The position numbers and the translations under genes were made by a program. Under the pieces are notes generated by a model that worked only from the letters and a program-made list of their open reading frames with translations, was not told where the DNA came from and searched no databases. Below are positions 1 through 17,205 of a stretch of DNA of 64,000 nucleotides, piece by piece (the stretch's first letter is position 1; each line of letters begins with the position of its first letter). This stretch comes from Amphiduros pacificus (Eukaryota > Annelida > Polychaeta > Phyllodocida > Hesionidae): assembly GCA_949316495.1 (NCBI GenBank), contig OX439007.1, forward strand, positions 11,188,049 to 11,252,048, written 5' to 3'.

Positions 1-830
1 TTATAAGGGTCACAGCTGGTTGCCATTTCTCTATGGCCATTTCCATGGCTTTTCCTTGTAGGTACTGATTTCATTTTGACATGTGCAGATAGTTTCCAAG
101 TTATTTCACCATTTATAGCCTTGTACAATAAAACCAGCCTCTGAGTCCTCCTTCTCCATGCTAGGGAATCCCATTTTAGATCTTCCGAATTTTTGTTACA
201 GTGCCTGTTTCTCTCTTCCAATCGCCAGACACAAATCTAGCAGCTCGTCTTTGCACTGATTCTATTCGGTCAATATCTCTCTTAAGGTAAGGGTCCCAAA
301 CACTTGATGAATATTCTTGGTGAGGGCACATGACGATATTTTTAGCAACCACTTGTATATTGCCTGGACACATGTTGAAATTCCTTCTTACAAAATACCA
401 GTACTTGATTTACTGTGTATACAATGTTGTTAATATGATGATCCATTTCATATCCATTTGAAGTTCAACTCCTAGATAGGGATGATGTTCATCATGTGAC
501 CATTTCATGTATATTTTCTTGTATCAAGAGCTTGGCGTCTTATTTTGGCCACTCAGTGTGTAGCACCTTGTAGCAATGAAGTCCATTTGCCACTCATTTG
601 ACCATTCCTCCAGTGTATTAAGGTCCTCTTGCAGTTTTAGTCCATCACCATTACTTTCAACTATTCTATATAGGAGGCTGTCATCTGCAAATCACCTTAT
701 GTTTGAGTGATTTAGTTTCTCTCTGATGTCATTCACATGAAGTAGAAAAAGTATTGGCCCCAGTACTCTTCCCTGTGGCACTCCTGATTTCACATGTACA
801 GGGAAAGCCATCGTTAACTACCCTCTGTTC
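1..830 (-). mobile_element. Decayed non-LTR retrotransposon reverse transcriptase fragment
   Basis: Conceptual translation of the minus strand gives a LINE reverse transcriptase C-terminal half. A GVPQG-type block lies near 770-790, an F-A-D-D catalytic block near 690, a conserved EWSNEWQMDF stretch near 590, and an SSVWDPYLKRDIDRIESVQR block at about 230-320, which is the usual thumb-region motif of CR1/L2/jockey-type LINEs. The frame is interrupted at least twice, for example by a stop immediately before the FADD block and others between 360 and 560, so it is a fossil. It runs off the left edge of the window. Clade assignment beyond jockey/CR1-like is not possible by eye. Confidence 0.75.
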
Positions 831-3420
831 ACGTTTGATGTTTCTTAAAGGCTACCAATTAGGCAATAAATGATTTATCAATTTATCAATATTATGAAAT
901 TCAGCTTGAATTTCATGCTCTTCCCCATGATAAATTCATATTTCTGTAAGAGATTTCAGAATTGAAATCTCTTAATCGTTCAATAGCTGTATCAAACATG
1001 TTGATTGGACACGTACTTAAACAATTCCCTTGATCAATCAATCTCCAATACCGAAGAGTTCAATAACCAAATGTATGAAGAGCTGTGCGTGTGTGGAACG
1101 TTTTTAAGCCATCAGTGACAATGAAACATTAAATATTATTCTAATTTGTTGATAGGTCAGAACAGAAAATGACTTTGAAGTAAGAATAAACACATCAGCA
1201 GGCCCACGTCCTCCATCCTTGCATCTTCTCTGGGTGCCAACGTATTTCTCGGTGAAGGTAAAAATAGGGCAAGTAGAATGTAGAAATATTGATTTCCTGG
1301 CCCCAACTCAGACGTTCTTGGTGTTTTTAAAGATCCTATCTTTATGCAGATAATAATGGAAGACAAGTATAAAATATGGGGAGGATGTCATGCTGCAAAA
1401 CACATCTGTATTAATAGCCATATGTTGGATTTTTACATTCATCTCGTGCAATCAACATGAAGGACATATCTGTGTCTGGGCTGGATATGATGATGATAAT
1501 ATTTATCGAATAGATGAACCCAAGGTCATGAGAATTCATTGTTTTGGAATACTGTATTTTGGTCAGGCAATTGCTAGAATAATAGACATTAATTAGAACG
1601 ATATCTTATCCAATAATACCTATTAGAATCCTACTTATAAGAATGATACTCATTCGAATAATACGTATTAGAGCAGAGATATCTAAACAAACACAGTTTA
1701 AATATCTCTGATTAGAATAATAAGTTTACTTCGGGTCAGTCTTGAATAAAACAGACAAAACACACATATTCTCTAGCAGGATGTTCCTGTTTATGTACGT
1801 TTATACCGTGCTGCCAGCGCGGGGTCAGCGAGTTAAACGTCTATCTACTATTAAAAGCTCCGGGATTCGAATTCCGTTGGGACAATTATTTTTTCAATAA
1901 AACCCCAATATAAAGATTTCGTCTTCAGCATAAAAAAGCTACTTTTAAAAGATATTAATATCACATGAATGATCATGATATAACATCATTCACATGATAT
2001 TAATTTATTCATGCTAGATATCATATTGAATTAAACTGACATTCTGGGGTGCTCTCCAGATTGAACAAACATTGTCATTAGGTGAGACAAAAAAAAATAA
2101 AAGTCTAGCAAATATCATTTAGCAAAACTGAAAATGATAATGATTTAACATTCCATCTTCATATGTTCTTGTTAATTATCATATTAAATTCAATTTTCAA
2201 CTGTAAGGTTTTCTATGATAGGTATGAAAAGCCAACAGATATTACTTGTTATTGAAGCATAAAAATGATCCTTCCAATATTCAATGCAATCAATACCTAC
2301 CTACTGTATCTTAGCAGTGTCCTTAACACTTAGATATTGTTGTGTTTTTGTCATTCATGATCAGAAATAATTATACTTTTGGAAGATGAATATTGACATA
2401 TATGAAAACACATCTTCAAGTGTTAGGGACCCGTTACCGATGGCAATAGGTTGGAGATTTCTTCTTTTAATTTCATCATTTAGTGCCACGGATTTAAGGA
2501 TATATGACATGTCATTTAGTAGATATGACCTCACACATACTGTTGTTGATTGGGGGAGTTGATTGTGATACTGAGGGTGGCACCATCAACCGATTAGGGT
2601 CAATTTAGTGTGGATTGGTGTGTATGTACCTTTTGTTGTATACATGTACTTTTTTATGTTTTACCTTTGCTCTTAGTTATCACTCATCGTGGATTAAGTA
2701 TTTATGTCTCTCTGTATGAGAGGGTGGGATTGTATCCTACTGCTGGTCTTGATGAAAAATGACTTTGAGGGCTTGAATTGAGCACTGAAGTATTCAGCAT
2801 AACCATTAAGATATCTGGGGATCCAAATTGGTTGTTTACTTGTTTATTTATTTTTTTACTGTATTCTTGTGACAGGGAAAGGAAAATAACTTTGGTCAAT
2901 AGACTATGCAGTCCAAATCTATCTTAGGACTATCAAGGACATCTCGTTGCAATGGGTTTGTGCAGCGGGCGAATAATGTCACTATTATGGAGGGGATTGC
3001 TCTGATTGATTGACATAAATATAGAACAGGGAAACCCTAAAAAACAACCAAGTTCCAGTGACGTGTGACCGGAGTTCCGGACAAGGCATTACGGGCACCT
3101 GCGAGGTGGTGTACTGTCCAAACATATGGACATGTTATTAGTGTCTATTTGGTCAACGAAATTTGTATTAATGTATTGTTTACAGAGGGCAGCATTATCC
3201 AATGTTACAGGAACAAATGAACGTACCATCACATGGAAAAATAAATTAAGTAGACCGAAAATATACAAGAATTGGCCAGGATTTTAAAAAGGTTTTACTC
3301 TTCATTTACACATCGAGAATTTTAATCGCCCATGAGGCCACCCTTAGGCATGGTGGATAATAATACATCGATCCATCGCTTTACAAGAACAGTATACCAT
3401 ATAAAGTCTCGTATCCTGTG
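831..3420. other. Gene-free AT-rich intergenic stretch
   Basis: I see no coding exon here. It contains a tRNA-like remnant (annotated separately), an imperfect hairpin at 1674-1708 and palindromic AT-rich sequence at 1945-2025. Short open frames at 1157-1366, 1390-1596 and 2702-2899 have no recognisable motif or codon signal. Confidence 0.5.
1809..1885 (+). repeat. tRNA-like remnant, probably an old SINE head
   Basis: An A-box-like block (GGTCAGCGAGTTAA, near 1824) is followed about 40 bases later by a B-box-like block (GGATTCGAATTCC, near 1862). The flanks do not form a matching acceptor stem, so this is a decayed tRNA-derived sequence rather than a tRNA gene. Confidence 0.4.
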
Positions 3421-3665
3421 GTGTTGTGTGGTGCCCTCTATCATTTATACAGATTTTGATTCTGTTCGTTTCATCGTTTAGCTTATTCAGTTTCTGACCG
3501 TTTCTGTTTGCTTATTCAGATCCTGATCGTCTTGGTGTCATGTGGTGCCCTCTATCGTCTGTACAGATTATGGTTCTTTTGGTGTGGTGCCATGTGGTGC
3601 CCTCTATCCTCTATACATATTATGATACTTTTGGCTTGGTGTCATGTGGTGCCCTCTTATGTCCA
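3421..3665. repeat. About 60-bp tandem repeat, 4 copies, at the 3' end of gene A
   Basis: Units begin with GTGGTGCCCTCTATC and recur at about 3427, 3542, 3593 and 3645; the last, partial unit runs into the stop codon region of gene A (stop ends at 3672). The array therefore makes up the sequence just 3' of the gene and probably part of its 3' UTR. Confidence 0.75.
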
Positions 3666-3671
3666 GCTGCC

Positions 3672-9982
<6,311 letters not shown>

Positions 9983-10009
9983 TGTGTTGCGTGTTGTGTT
10001 TAAACTAAA

Positions 10010-10790
10010 AATATATATATTTTTTCCTAAAATTAAAAAGGCATCTACGAAACACAAAATGATGAGAGTATTTGATGATAATATTAGAAAGGATGAAATA
10101 CCTTGAGCGGTTGGGTTTTTATATGGGTTGTAGGTCTCGTATTCAGGGCAAAAGGGCAATGATCGTCAAACAACGGATAAATGCAACAGAGTAATTACAT
10201 GTCATTGCCAAAATATTTCATGATCCCTTTGAGTAAATAAGCAATCGATCAATGTATCATTAATATTTTAATACCGTATTTGTCCAAATAAAATATCATC
10301 ATATTGTAAAAGTCCACCATATTACATCTAATTAAAATAATTTTAATTAAGTATTAATAATAAGATTATTCTCCATAACTTTAAACGTCTATTGTATTAT
10401 TATAAGATTTGTGAGAGTCCAGTCAGTCATGGTGAAATCTAACAAGAAAGTCTTTTTAAAAAAAAAGAATTTGTATACAGTTTCCTTTTTGAAAATGATA
10501 TTTATATTTTCTCATCATTTTGAAGTTGCCGTAAATGTAGAGTGCAGTGACTGGCAACTCTCTGAAACTGGCAGTTGAAACTCAGACATTTTTAACATAG
10601 TCAAACATATAGCATACCTTTCTTTTGTGCATAAAGTTTAACTTATTAATTTTCATATATTCTACATTTGCAAAAAAAAATATTCAAATTCTATGCTTAT
10701 TTATGCAATTAAGGTGTCCGCCAGTCTGTGACACTGACAGGTAGGTTTGTGATCTGCAGGCCCCTCAGAAGTACATATCGCTCCAAAATT
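10010..10790. other. Gene-free stretch upstream of gene A
   Basis: AT-rich sequence with no supported exon. The non-coding first exon and promoter of gene A must lie here or further right, but I cannot place them. Confidence 0.4.
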
Positions 10791-10802
10791 CTGTGTTATA
10801 AT

Positions 10803-11122
10803 TTGTTTGTTTGTTTGTTTGGGGTTTTACATCACTTTCAACATTATTTCAGTCATTTCGTGATGAGACCGACTTGTAGCAGATATAGTGCTGCCTCACT
10901 GAATTGTTATGTCGCAGGTCCTTGACATTACAACCCACCCAGTCACAGATTTACAAGGACAACAGGTTTACACTTTAAGCACGGGCCTCAGCTCATATAG
11001 GAAATTGAATCATGAGTTCAATCTCGGCACGGCCGGGGCTCGAACCCACGACCTTCAGATCACCACAGAGGAACTGGTGCTAATAAGCTGGCACTCTAGC
11101 CAACTGAGCCACGGCCCATGGC
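10803..11122 (-). mobile_element. tRNA-derived SINE, full length (copy 1)
   Basis: Read on the minus strand, it opens with a tRNA-like head (A box near 11105, B box GGTTCGAGCCC near 11040), continues into a body, and ends in a (CAAA)n tail, seen on the plus strand as TTTGTTTGTTTG. It is flanked by a perfect 12-bp target duplication CTGTGTTATAAT at 10791-10802 and 11123-11134. It is about 320 bp and matches the SINE at 42620 closely. Confidence 0.92.
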
Positions 11123-11134
11123 CTGTGTTATAAT

Positions 11135-12290
11135 ACCCATCACTAGTCGCAATTGAGCTGAATGTTGTGTCTCACATGTTATCTTGTAATTCCACTGTCT
11201 TTCAAAATGTTAAAAGTGTTTATTTGTTTTCACGGCACAAGTGATGTGTCGGAAGCCATGATGACTAAGGTAGTTAATATCACAGGTTGCCAGAGAGTGA
11301 AAGTCCCCAGCCCCTCTCTGTCTCAGTCTTATATATTAACTACTAGCCTATATAAAAGTATTGATGGAAGTAGAATTGAGCTGAATGTTGTGTCTCACAT
11401 GCTATCTTGTAATCCCACTGTCTTTCAAAATGTTTATTTTTTACAAAGTATTAACCTACCGTTATATATAAAAGTAGTGATATTGCTCTGGCTGCCTGTG
11501 GTGGAGGTCGAGACACCTGTGACCTGAACCCTGGATCTACACCCTACAGTGTTGAAATTCAACACTGCTATAAATTTCTTACATTTGTACATCGGCTGGA
11601 CTGGCTGACCGATATCATAGAACTAAAAAAAAAAACAGTGTATCATTTTCTTATTGCACCACCCCAAACTCAGGGTATCATTTTTTAACTTTGTATCATC
11701 CCTAAATCAGGATATCAATTTAAGTCAGTCACAAATCAGGTTCTGGGTTTTTCAATTCCATCCCAGCCTCCATGGGTTAAAATTATGAGAGTATCCCCCC
11801 TCGGTGATGTGTGGATTGGCTCTGGTTGTCTCCGTTCGCTTATAGTATAATAGGTCTCTCAGAACAGAGCCTTTCTTACAACATAGACTTCATTGTTGGT
11901 CTTAAACCCTGTATACAAAAACAGGTGAGATCCACGAGAATCTGCAGATAGGGTAGGATTGTGTGTTTAGCAACTGGGTATACAATGTGTCAGGGAGAGA
12001 AATGAGGTGACGAAACAATGGAACAGTGGGAAGATTTCAGATTGGGGACTATGTGACCAGGTTCAGGTAGGATGAGCGGAGAACTTGACCTAAAGTAGGA
12101 TGGATCCCCCTCAGGGTAAAATGATCACATATGCGAATGTAGTTAAATAGTATTGTCTCAAATGTCCCGACCTTCACCTTGTTCTTTTGTGGGTAGGGAG
12201 ATCAGTAAGAAAGTATAAATATGTGGCATCCCACAGGGTACACATTGGACTCACCAGATTACACAGCACTTCACACCACACTATAGCAGA
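11135..12290. other. Gene-free stretch with a short direct duplication
   Basis: About 70 bp at 11152-11225 recurs at 11374-11440 (shared core AATTGAGCTGAATGTTGTG), an imperfect direct repeat. The rest is unremarkable, with no supported exon. Confidence 0.5.
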
Positions 12291-12293
12291 TCA

Positions 12294-12967
12294 GGTGGTA
12301 CTGCTGACATACAGGTGGTACTGCTGACATACATGTGGTACTGCTTACATACAGGGGTACTGCTGACATACAGATGGTACTGCTAATATATAGGTGATAC
12401 TGCTGATATACAGGTGGTACTGCTGATACATAAGTGGTACTGCTGATACATAAGTGGTACTGCTGACATACAGATGGTACTGCTGATATACAGGTGGTAC
12501 TGCTGACATACAGATGGTACTGCTAATATATAGGTGGTACTGCTGACATACAGATGGTACTGCTAATATATAGGTATATAGGTGGTACTACTAACATACA
12601 GGTGGTACTGCTGATATATAGGGGGTACTGCTGAAATACAGGTGGTACTGCTAAAATACAGGTGGTACTGCTGATAATTAAGTGGTACTGCTGACATACA
12701 GATGGTACTGCTGACATACAGGTGGTACTACTGACATACATATTGCACTGCTAATATATAGGTGGTACTACTGACATACATATGGTACTGCTGATATATA
12801 GGGGGTACTGCTGACATACAGGTTGTACTACTGACATACATATGGTACTGCTAACATACAGGTGGTACTGCTGACATACATATGGTACTGCTGATATATA
12901 GGGGGTACTGCTAACATACAGGTGGTACTGTTACCATACAGGTGGTATCGTTGACACACAGGTGGTA
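12294..12967. repeat. 20-bp minisatellite, about 33 units
   Basis: The unit is CAGGTGGTACTGCTGACATA with substitutions (GATGGTACTGCTAATATA and others). The period is 20 bp with a few indels. The open frame on the minus strand (12523-12741) is an artefact of the repeat. Confidence 0.95.
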
Positions 12968-13404
12968 CAGATTTTACAACAACCAGTACACCTTGAAAAC
13001 AACAAGAAAATACATGTCTTTTCTTAAAATTAATCTAAAAACTATCTTCTTGTCTACCAAACTCGGTAGTGACCCATAGGCTAAATACACACATACACCC
13101 ATAAAAATGGTTAAGAAATGGCCAATTACCCAACCAAAATAATGGTCAATAAATCCTAAAAATATTGAAAAATCCCCATAAAAAACATAAGAAAACTTGG
13201 GATTCAATATCAACAGCTTAGAAATGGACAAACCCCTTGCTGATTCGGATTATGAAAAGTGACTTGGCTGTGATTTTCTATTTGTAAAGTACTAAATAAA
13301 CCATTTTAAGATAATATCATTTATTTATCATTTATTATATTGGTTTTAACTGATTAAATACATGTGAAAAGGTAGGATGGAAAAGCACCTCGTGGGAGGT
13401 GAAA
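12968..13404. other. Unique sequence between two minisatellites
   Basis: No recognisable gene. The open frame at 12974-13231 (minus) is hydrophobic but short and lacks any family signature. Confidence 0.4.
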
Positions 13405-16400
13405 ACAATCTGGATAGGTTATGACAAGGTCCCCTGTGGGTAGTATAAAGGTCCCAGGTAGGTTGTGGAAAGGTCCCCTGTGGGTTATATAAAGGTCCCA
13501 GGTAGGTTGTGAGAAGGTCCCCTGTGGGTAATATAAAGGTCCACGGTAGGTTGTGACAAGGTCCCCTGTGGGTAGTATAAAGGTCCCATGGAGGTTGTGG
13601 GCAGGTCCCCTGTGGGTTGTATAAAAGTCCACGGTAGGTTGTGGGAAAGTCCACTGTGGGTAGTATAAAGGCCCCAGGTAGGTTGTGGGAAGGTCCCCTG
13701 TGGGTAGTATAAAGGCCCCAGGTAGGTTGTGACAAGGTCCCCTGTGGGTTGTATAAAGGTCCACGGTAGGTTGTGGGAAAGTCCACTGTGGGTAGTATAA
13801 AGGCCCCAGGTAGGTTGTGGGAAGGTCCCCTGTGGGTAATATAAAGGTCCCAGGTAGGTTGTGGGAAAGTCCCCTGTGGGTAGTATAAAGGTCCATGGTT
13901 GGTTGTGGGAAGGTCCCCTGTGGGTAATATAAAGGTCCCAGGTAGGTTGTGGGAAAGTCCCCTGTGGGTAGTATAAAGGTCCATGGTTGGTTGTGGGAAG
14001 GTCCCCTGTGGGTAATATAAAGGTCCCAGGTAGGTTGTGGGAAAGTCCACTATGGGTAGTATAAAGGTCCCAGGTAGGTTGTGAGAAGGTCCCCTGTGGG
14101 TAGTATAAAGGTCCCAGGTAGGTTGTGACAAGGTCCCCTGTGGGTAATATAAAGGTCCATGGTTGGTTGTGGGAAGGTCCCCTGTGGGTAATATAAAGGT
14201 CCCAGGTAGGTTGTGGGAAGGTCCCCTGTGGGTAGTATAAAGGTCCATGGTTGGTTGTGGGAAGGTCCCCTGTGGGTAATATAAAGGTCCCAGGTAGGTT
14301 GTGGGAAGGTCCCCTGTGGGTAGTATAAAGGTCCATGGTTGGTTGTGGGAAGGTCCCCTGTGGGTAATATAAAGGTCCATGGTTGGTTGTGGGAAGGTCC
14401 CCTGTGGGTAATATAAAGGTCCCAGGTAGGTTGTGGGAAGGTCCCCTGTGGGTAGTATAAAGGTCCATGGTTGGTTGTGGGAAGGTCCCCTGTGGGTAAT
14501 ATAAAGGTCCATGGTTGGTTGTGGGAAGGTCCCCTGTGGGTAATATAAAGGTCCCAGGTAGGTTGTGAGAAGGTCCCCTGTGGGTAGTATAAAGGTCCCA
14601 TGGAGGTTGTGGGCAGGTCCCCTGTGGGTAATATAAAGGTCCCAGGTAGGTTGTGGGAAGGTCCCCTGTGGGTAGTATAAAGGTCCATGGTTGGTTGTGG
14701 GAAGGTCCCCTGTGGGTAATATAAAGGTCCCAGGTAGGTTGTGGGAAGGTCCCCTGTGGGTAGTATAAAGGTCCCAGGTAGGTTGTGGGAAAGTCCACTG
14801 TGGGTAGTATAAAGGCCCCAGGTAGGTTGTGGGAAAGTCCACTGTGGGTAATATAAAGGTCCCAGGTAGGTTGTGGGAAGGTCCCCTGTGGGTAGTATAA
14901 AGGTCCATGGTTGGTTGTGGGAAGGTCCCCTGTGGGTAGTATAAAGGTCCCAGGTAGGTTGTGGGAAGGTCCCCTGTGGGTAATATAAAGGTCCCAGGTA
15001 GGTTGTGGGAAGGTCCCCTGTGGGTAGTATAAAGGTCCATGGTTGGTTGTGGGAAGGTCCCCTGTGGGTAATATAAAGGTCCCAGGTAGGTTGTGGGAAG
15101 GTCCCCTGTGGGTAGTATAAAGGTCCATGGTTGGTTGTGGGAAGGTCCCCTGTGGGTAGTATAAAGGTCCATGGTTGGTTGTGGGAAGGTCCCCTGTGGG
15201 TAATATAAAGGTCCATGGTTGGTTGTGGGAAGGTCCCCTGTGGGTAATATAAAGGTCCCAGGTAGGTTGTGAGAAGGTCCCCTGTGGGTAGTATAAAGGT
15301 CCATGGTTGGTTGTGGGAAGGTCCCCTGTGGGTAATATAAAGGTCCCAGGTAGGTTGTGGGAAGGTCCCCTGTGGGTAGTATAAAGGTCCATGGTTGGTT
15401 GTGGGAAGGTCCCCTGTGGGTAATATAAAGGTCCATGGTTGGTTGTGGGAAGGTCCCCTGTGGGTAGTATAAAGGTCCCAGGTAGGTTGTGGGAAGGTCC
15501 CCTGTGGGTAGTATAAAGGTCCATGGTTGGTTGTGGGAAGGTCCCCTGTGGGTAATATAAAGGTCCATGGTTGGTTGTGGGAAGGTCCCCTGTGGGTAAT
15601 ATAAAGGTCCCAGGTAGGTTGTGAGAAGGTCCCCTGTGGGTAGTATAAAGGTCCCATGGAGGTTGTGGGCAGGTCCCCTGTGGGTTGTATAAAGGTCCAC
15701 GGTAGGTTGTGGGAAAGTCCACTGTGGGTAGTATAAAGGTCCCAGGTTGGTTGTGAGAAGGTCCCCTGTGGGTAGTATAAAGGTCCCATGGAGGTTGTGG
15801 GCAGGTCCCCTGTGGGTTGTATAAAGGTCCACGGTAGGTTGTGGGCAGGTCCCCTGTGGGTTGTATAAAGGTCCCAAGTAGGTTGTGGGAAGGTCCCCTG
15901 TGGGTAATATAAAGGTCCCAGGTAGGTTGTGGGAAAGTCCACTGTGGGTAGTATAAAGGTCCCAGGTAGGTTGTGGGAAGGTCCCCTGTGGGTAATATAA
16001 AGGTCCCAGGTAGGTTGTGACAAGGTCCCCTGTGGGTTGTATAAAGGTCCACGGTAGGTTGTGGGAAAGTCCACTGTGGGTAGTATAAAGGCCCCAGGTA
16101 GGTTGTGGGAAGGTCCCCTGTGGGTAGTATAAAGGCCCCAGGTAGGTTGTGGGAAGGTCCCCCTGTGGGTAGTATAAAGGCCCCAGGTAGGTTGTGGGAA
16201 GGTCCCCTGTGGGTAATATAAAGGTCCCAGGTAGGTTGTGACAAGGTCCCCTGTGGGTAGTATAAAGGTCCATGGTTGGTTGTGGGAAGGTCCCCTGTGG
16301 GTAATATAAAGGTCCACGGTAGGTTGTGACAAGGTCCCCTGTGGGTAATATAAAGGTCCCAGGTAGGTTGTGACAAGGTCCCCTGTGGGTAGTATAAAGG

Positions 16401-16485
16401 TCCACGGTAGGTTGTGGGAAGGTCCCCTGTTGGTAGTATAAAGGCCCCAGGTAGGTTGTGGGAAGGTCCCCTGTGGGTTGTATTA
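13405..16485. repeat. 44-bp minisatellite, about 70 units
   Basis: The unit joins GGTCCCCTGTGGGTAGTATA, AAGGTCCCAGGTAGG and TTGTGGGAA. Positions vary among discrete alternatives (CCCAGGTAGG, CCATGGTTGG, CCACGGTAGG, CCCATGGAGG; GTAGT, GTAAT or GTTGT), which alternate in blocks. From about 13880 to 15620 an 88-bp dimer dominates, so there is higher-order structure. The unit is free of stops in all three minus-strand frames, which produces overlapping frames of about 1019, 1009 and 760 codons. I regard these as non-coding. Confidence 0.95.
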
Positions 16486-16842
16486 AACAATATATAAATC
16501 ATTAATTTGTTCAATAACCCCTCAAAAATTTTACATTGATTTTCATTTTACATGACAAATGATGTATTGTTCTTGTTCTATCGCCTACTAATCACAAATA
16601 TCCATGAAGATTTTCAAGTGATTTATTTTATAATTTCATCATATCATCAAATTGAATATTTTTTATAATATATACATTTTAACTCACTTATATATAATGC
16701 TTGTCTAGTATTCTTTGACATGCTTATTAAATTGGTAAACATAATAATTATGCTGTGCGATGATAGATAAGTGGCCATTGACATGCATAAATCGTGACCC
16801 AGTATATTGGTAGATACATTATAGTATGGCGTAAGACCAGGT
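16486..16842. other. AT-rich spacer 3' of gene B
   Basis: Nothing supported. A TTTATT (AATAAA on the minus strand) near 16623 is a possible distal polyadenylation signal for gene B, but it is about 580 bp from the stop codon. Confidence 0.3.
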
Positions 16843-17160
16843 CAGGAGAGGACACTGAGTGTAGCTAGAGCCTGGAGTCCCCTTAAATAGAGCCTAGAGT
16901 TACCTCAGAGGACCCTCAGTGTATCTAGAGCCTAGAGTCCCCTTAGAGGACCCTGAGTGTAGCTAGAGCCAAGAGTCCCCTTAGAGGACCCTGGGTGTAG
17001 CTAGAGCCTAGAGTCCCCTTGGAGGACCCTGAGTGTTTCTGGAGCCTAGATTTCACTCAGAGGACCCTGAGTGTATCTAGAGCCTAGAGTCCCCTCAGAG
17101 GACCCTGAATGTAGCTAGAGCCTAGAGTTCCCTTAGAGGACCCTGAGTGTATCAAGAGCC
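16843..17160. repeat. 38-bp minisatellite, about 8 units, 3' of gene B
   Basis: Units run AGAGGACCCTGAGTGTAGCT then AGAGCCTAGAGTCCCCTT; unit starts such as 16907 and 16945 are 38 bp apart. The array ends about 45 bp from the stop codon of gene B and probably lies in its 3' UTR or immediate flank. Confidence 0.9.
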
Positions 17161-17205
17161 TCCACCTCCCGCCCATCAGCCAGTCTTCTCAATCTGTCAT
17201 TGGTA

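Noticed and set aside
13405-16485. CRISPR-like array
   Set aside because: Repeats are contiguous with no unique spacers, and the genome is eukaryotic. The same reasoning applies to the 17-, 20- and 82-bp arrays.
13346-16514. Three overlapping minus-strand open frames of about 1000 codons
   Set aside because: They are translations of a 44-bp minisatellite with no stops in any frame; no start context, splice signal or domain supports a protein.
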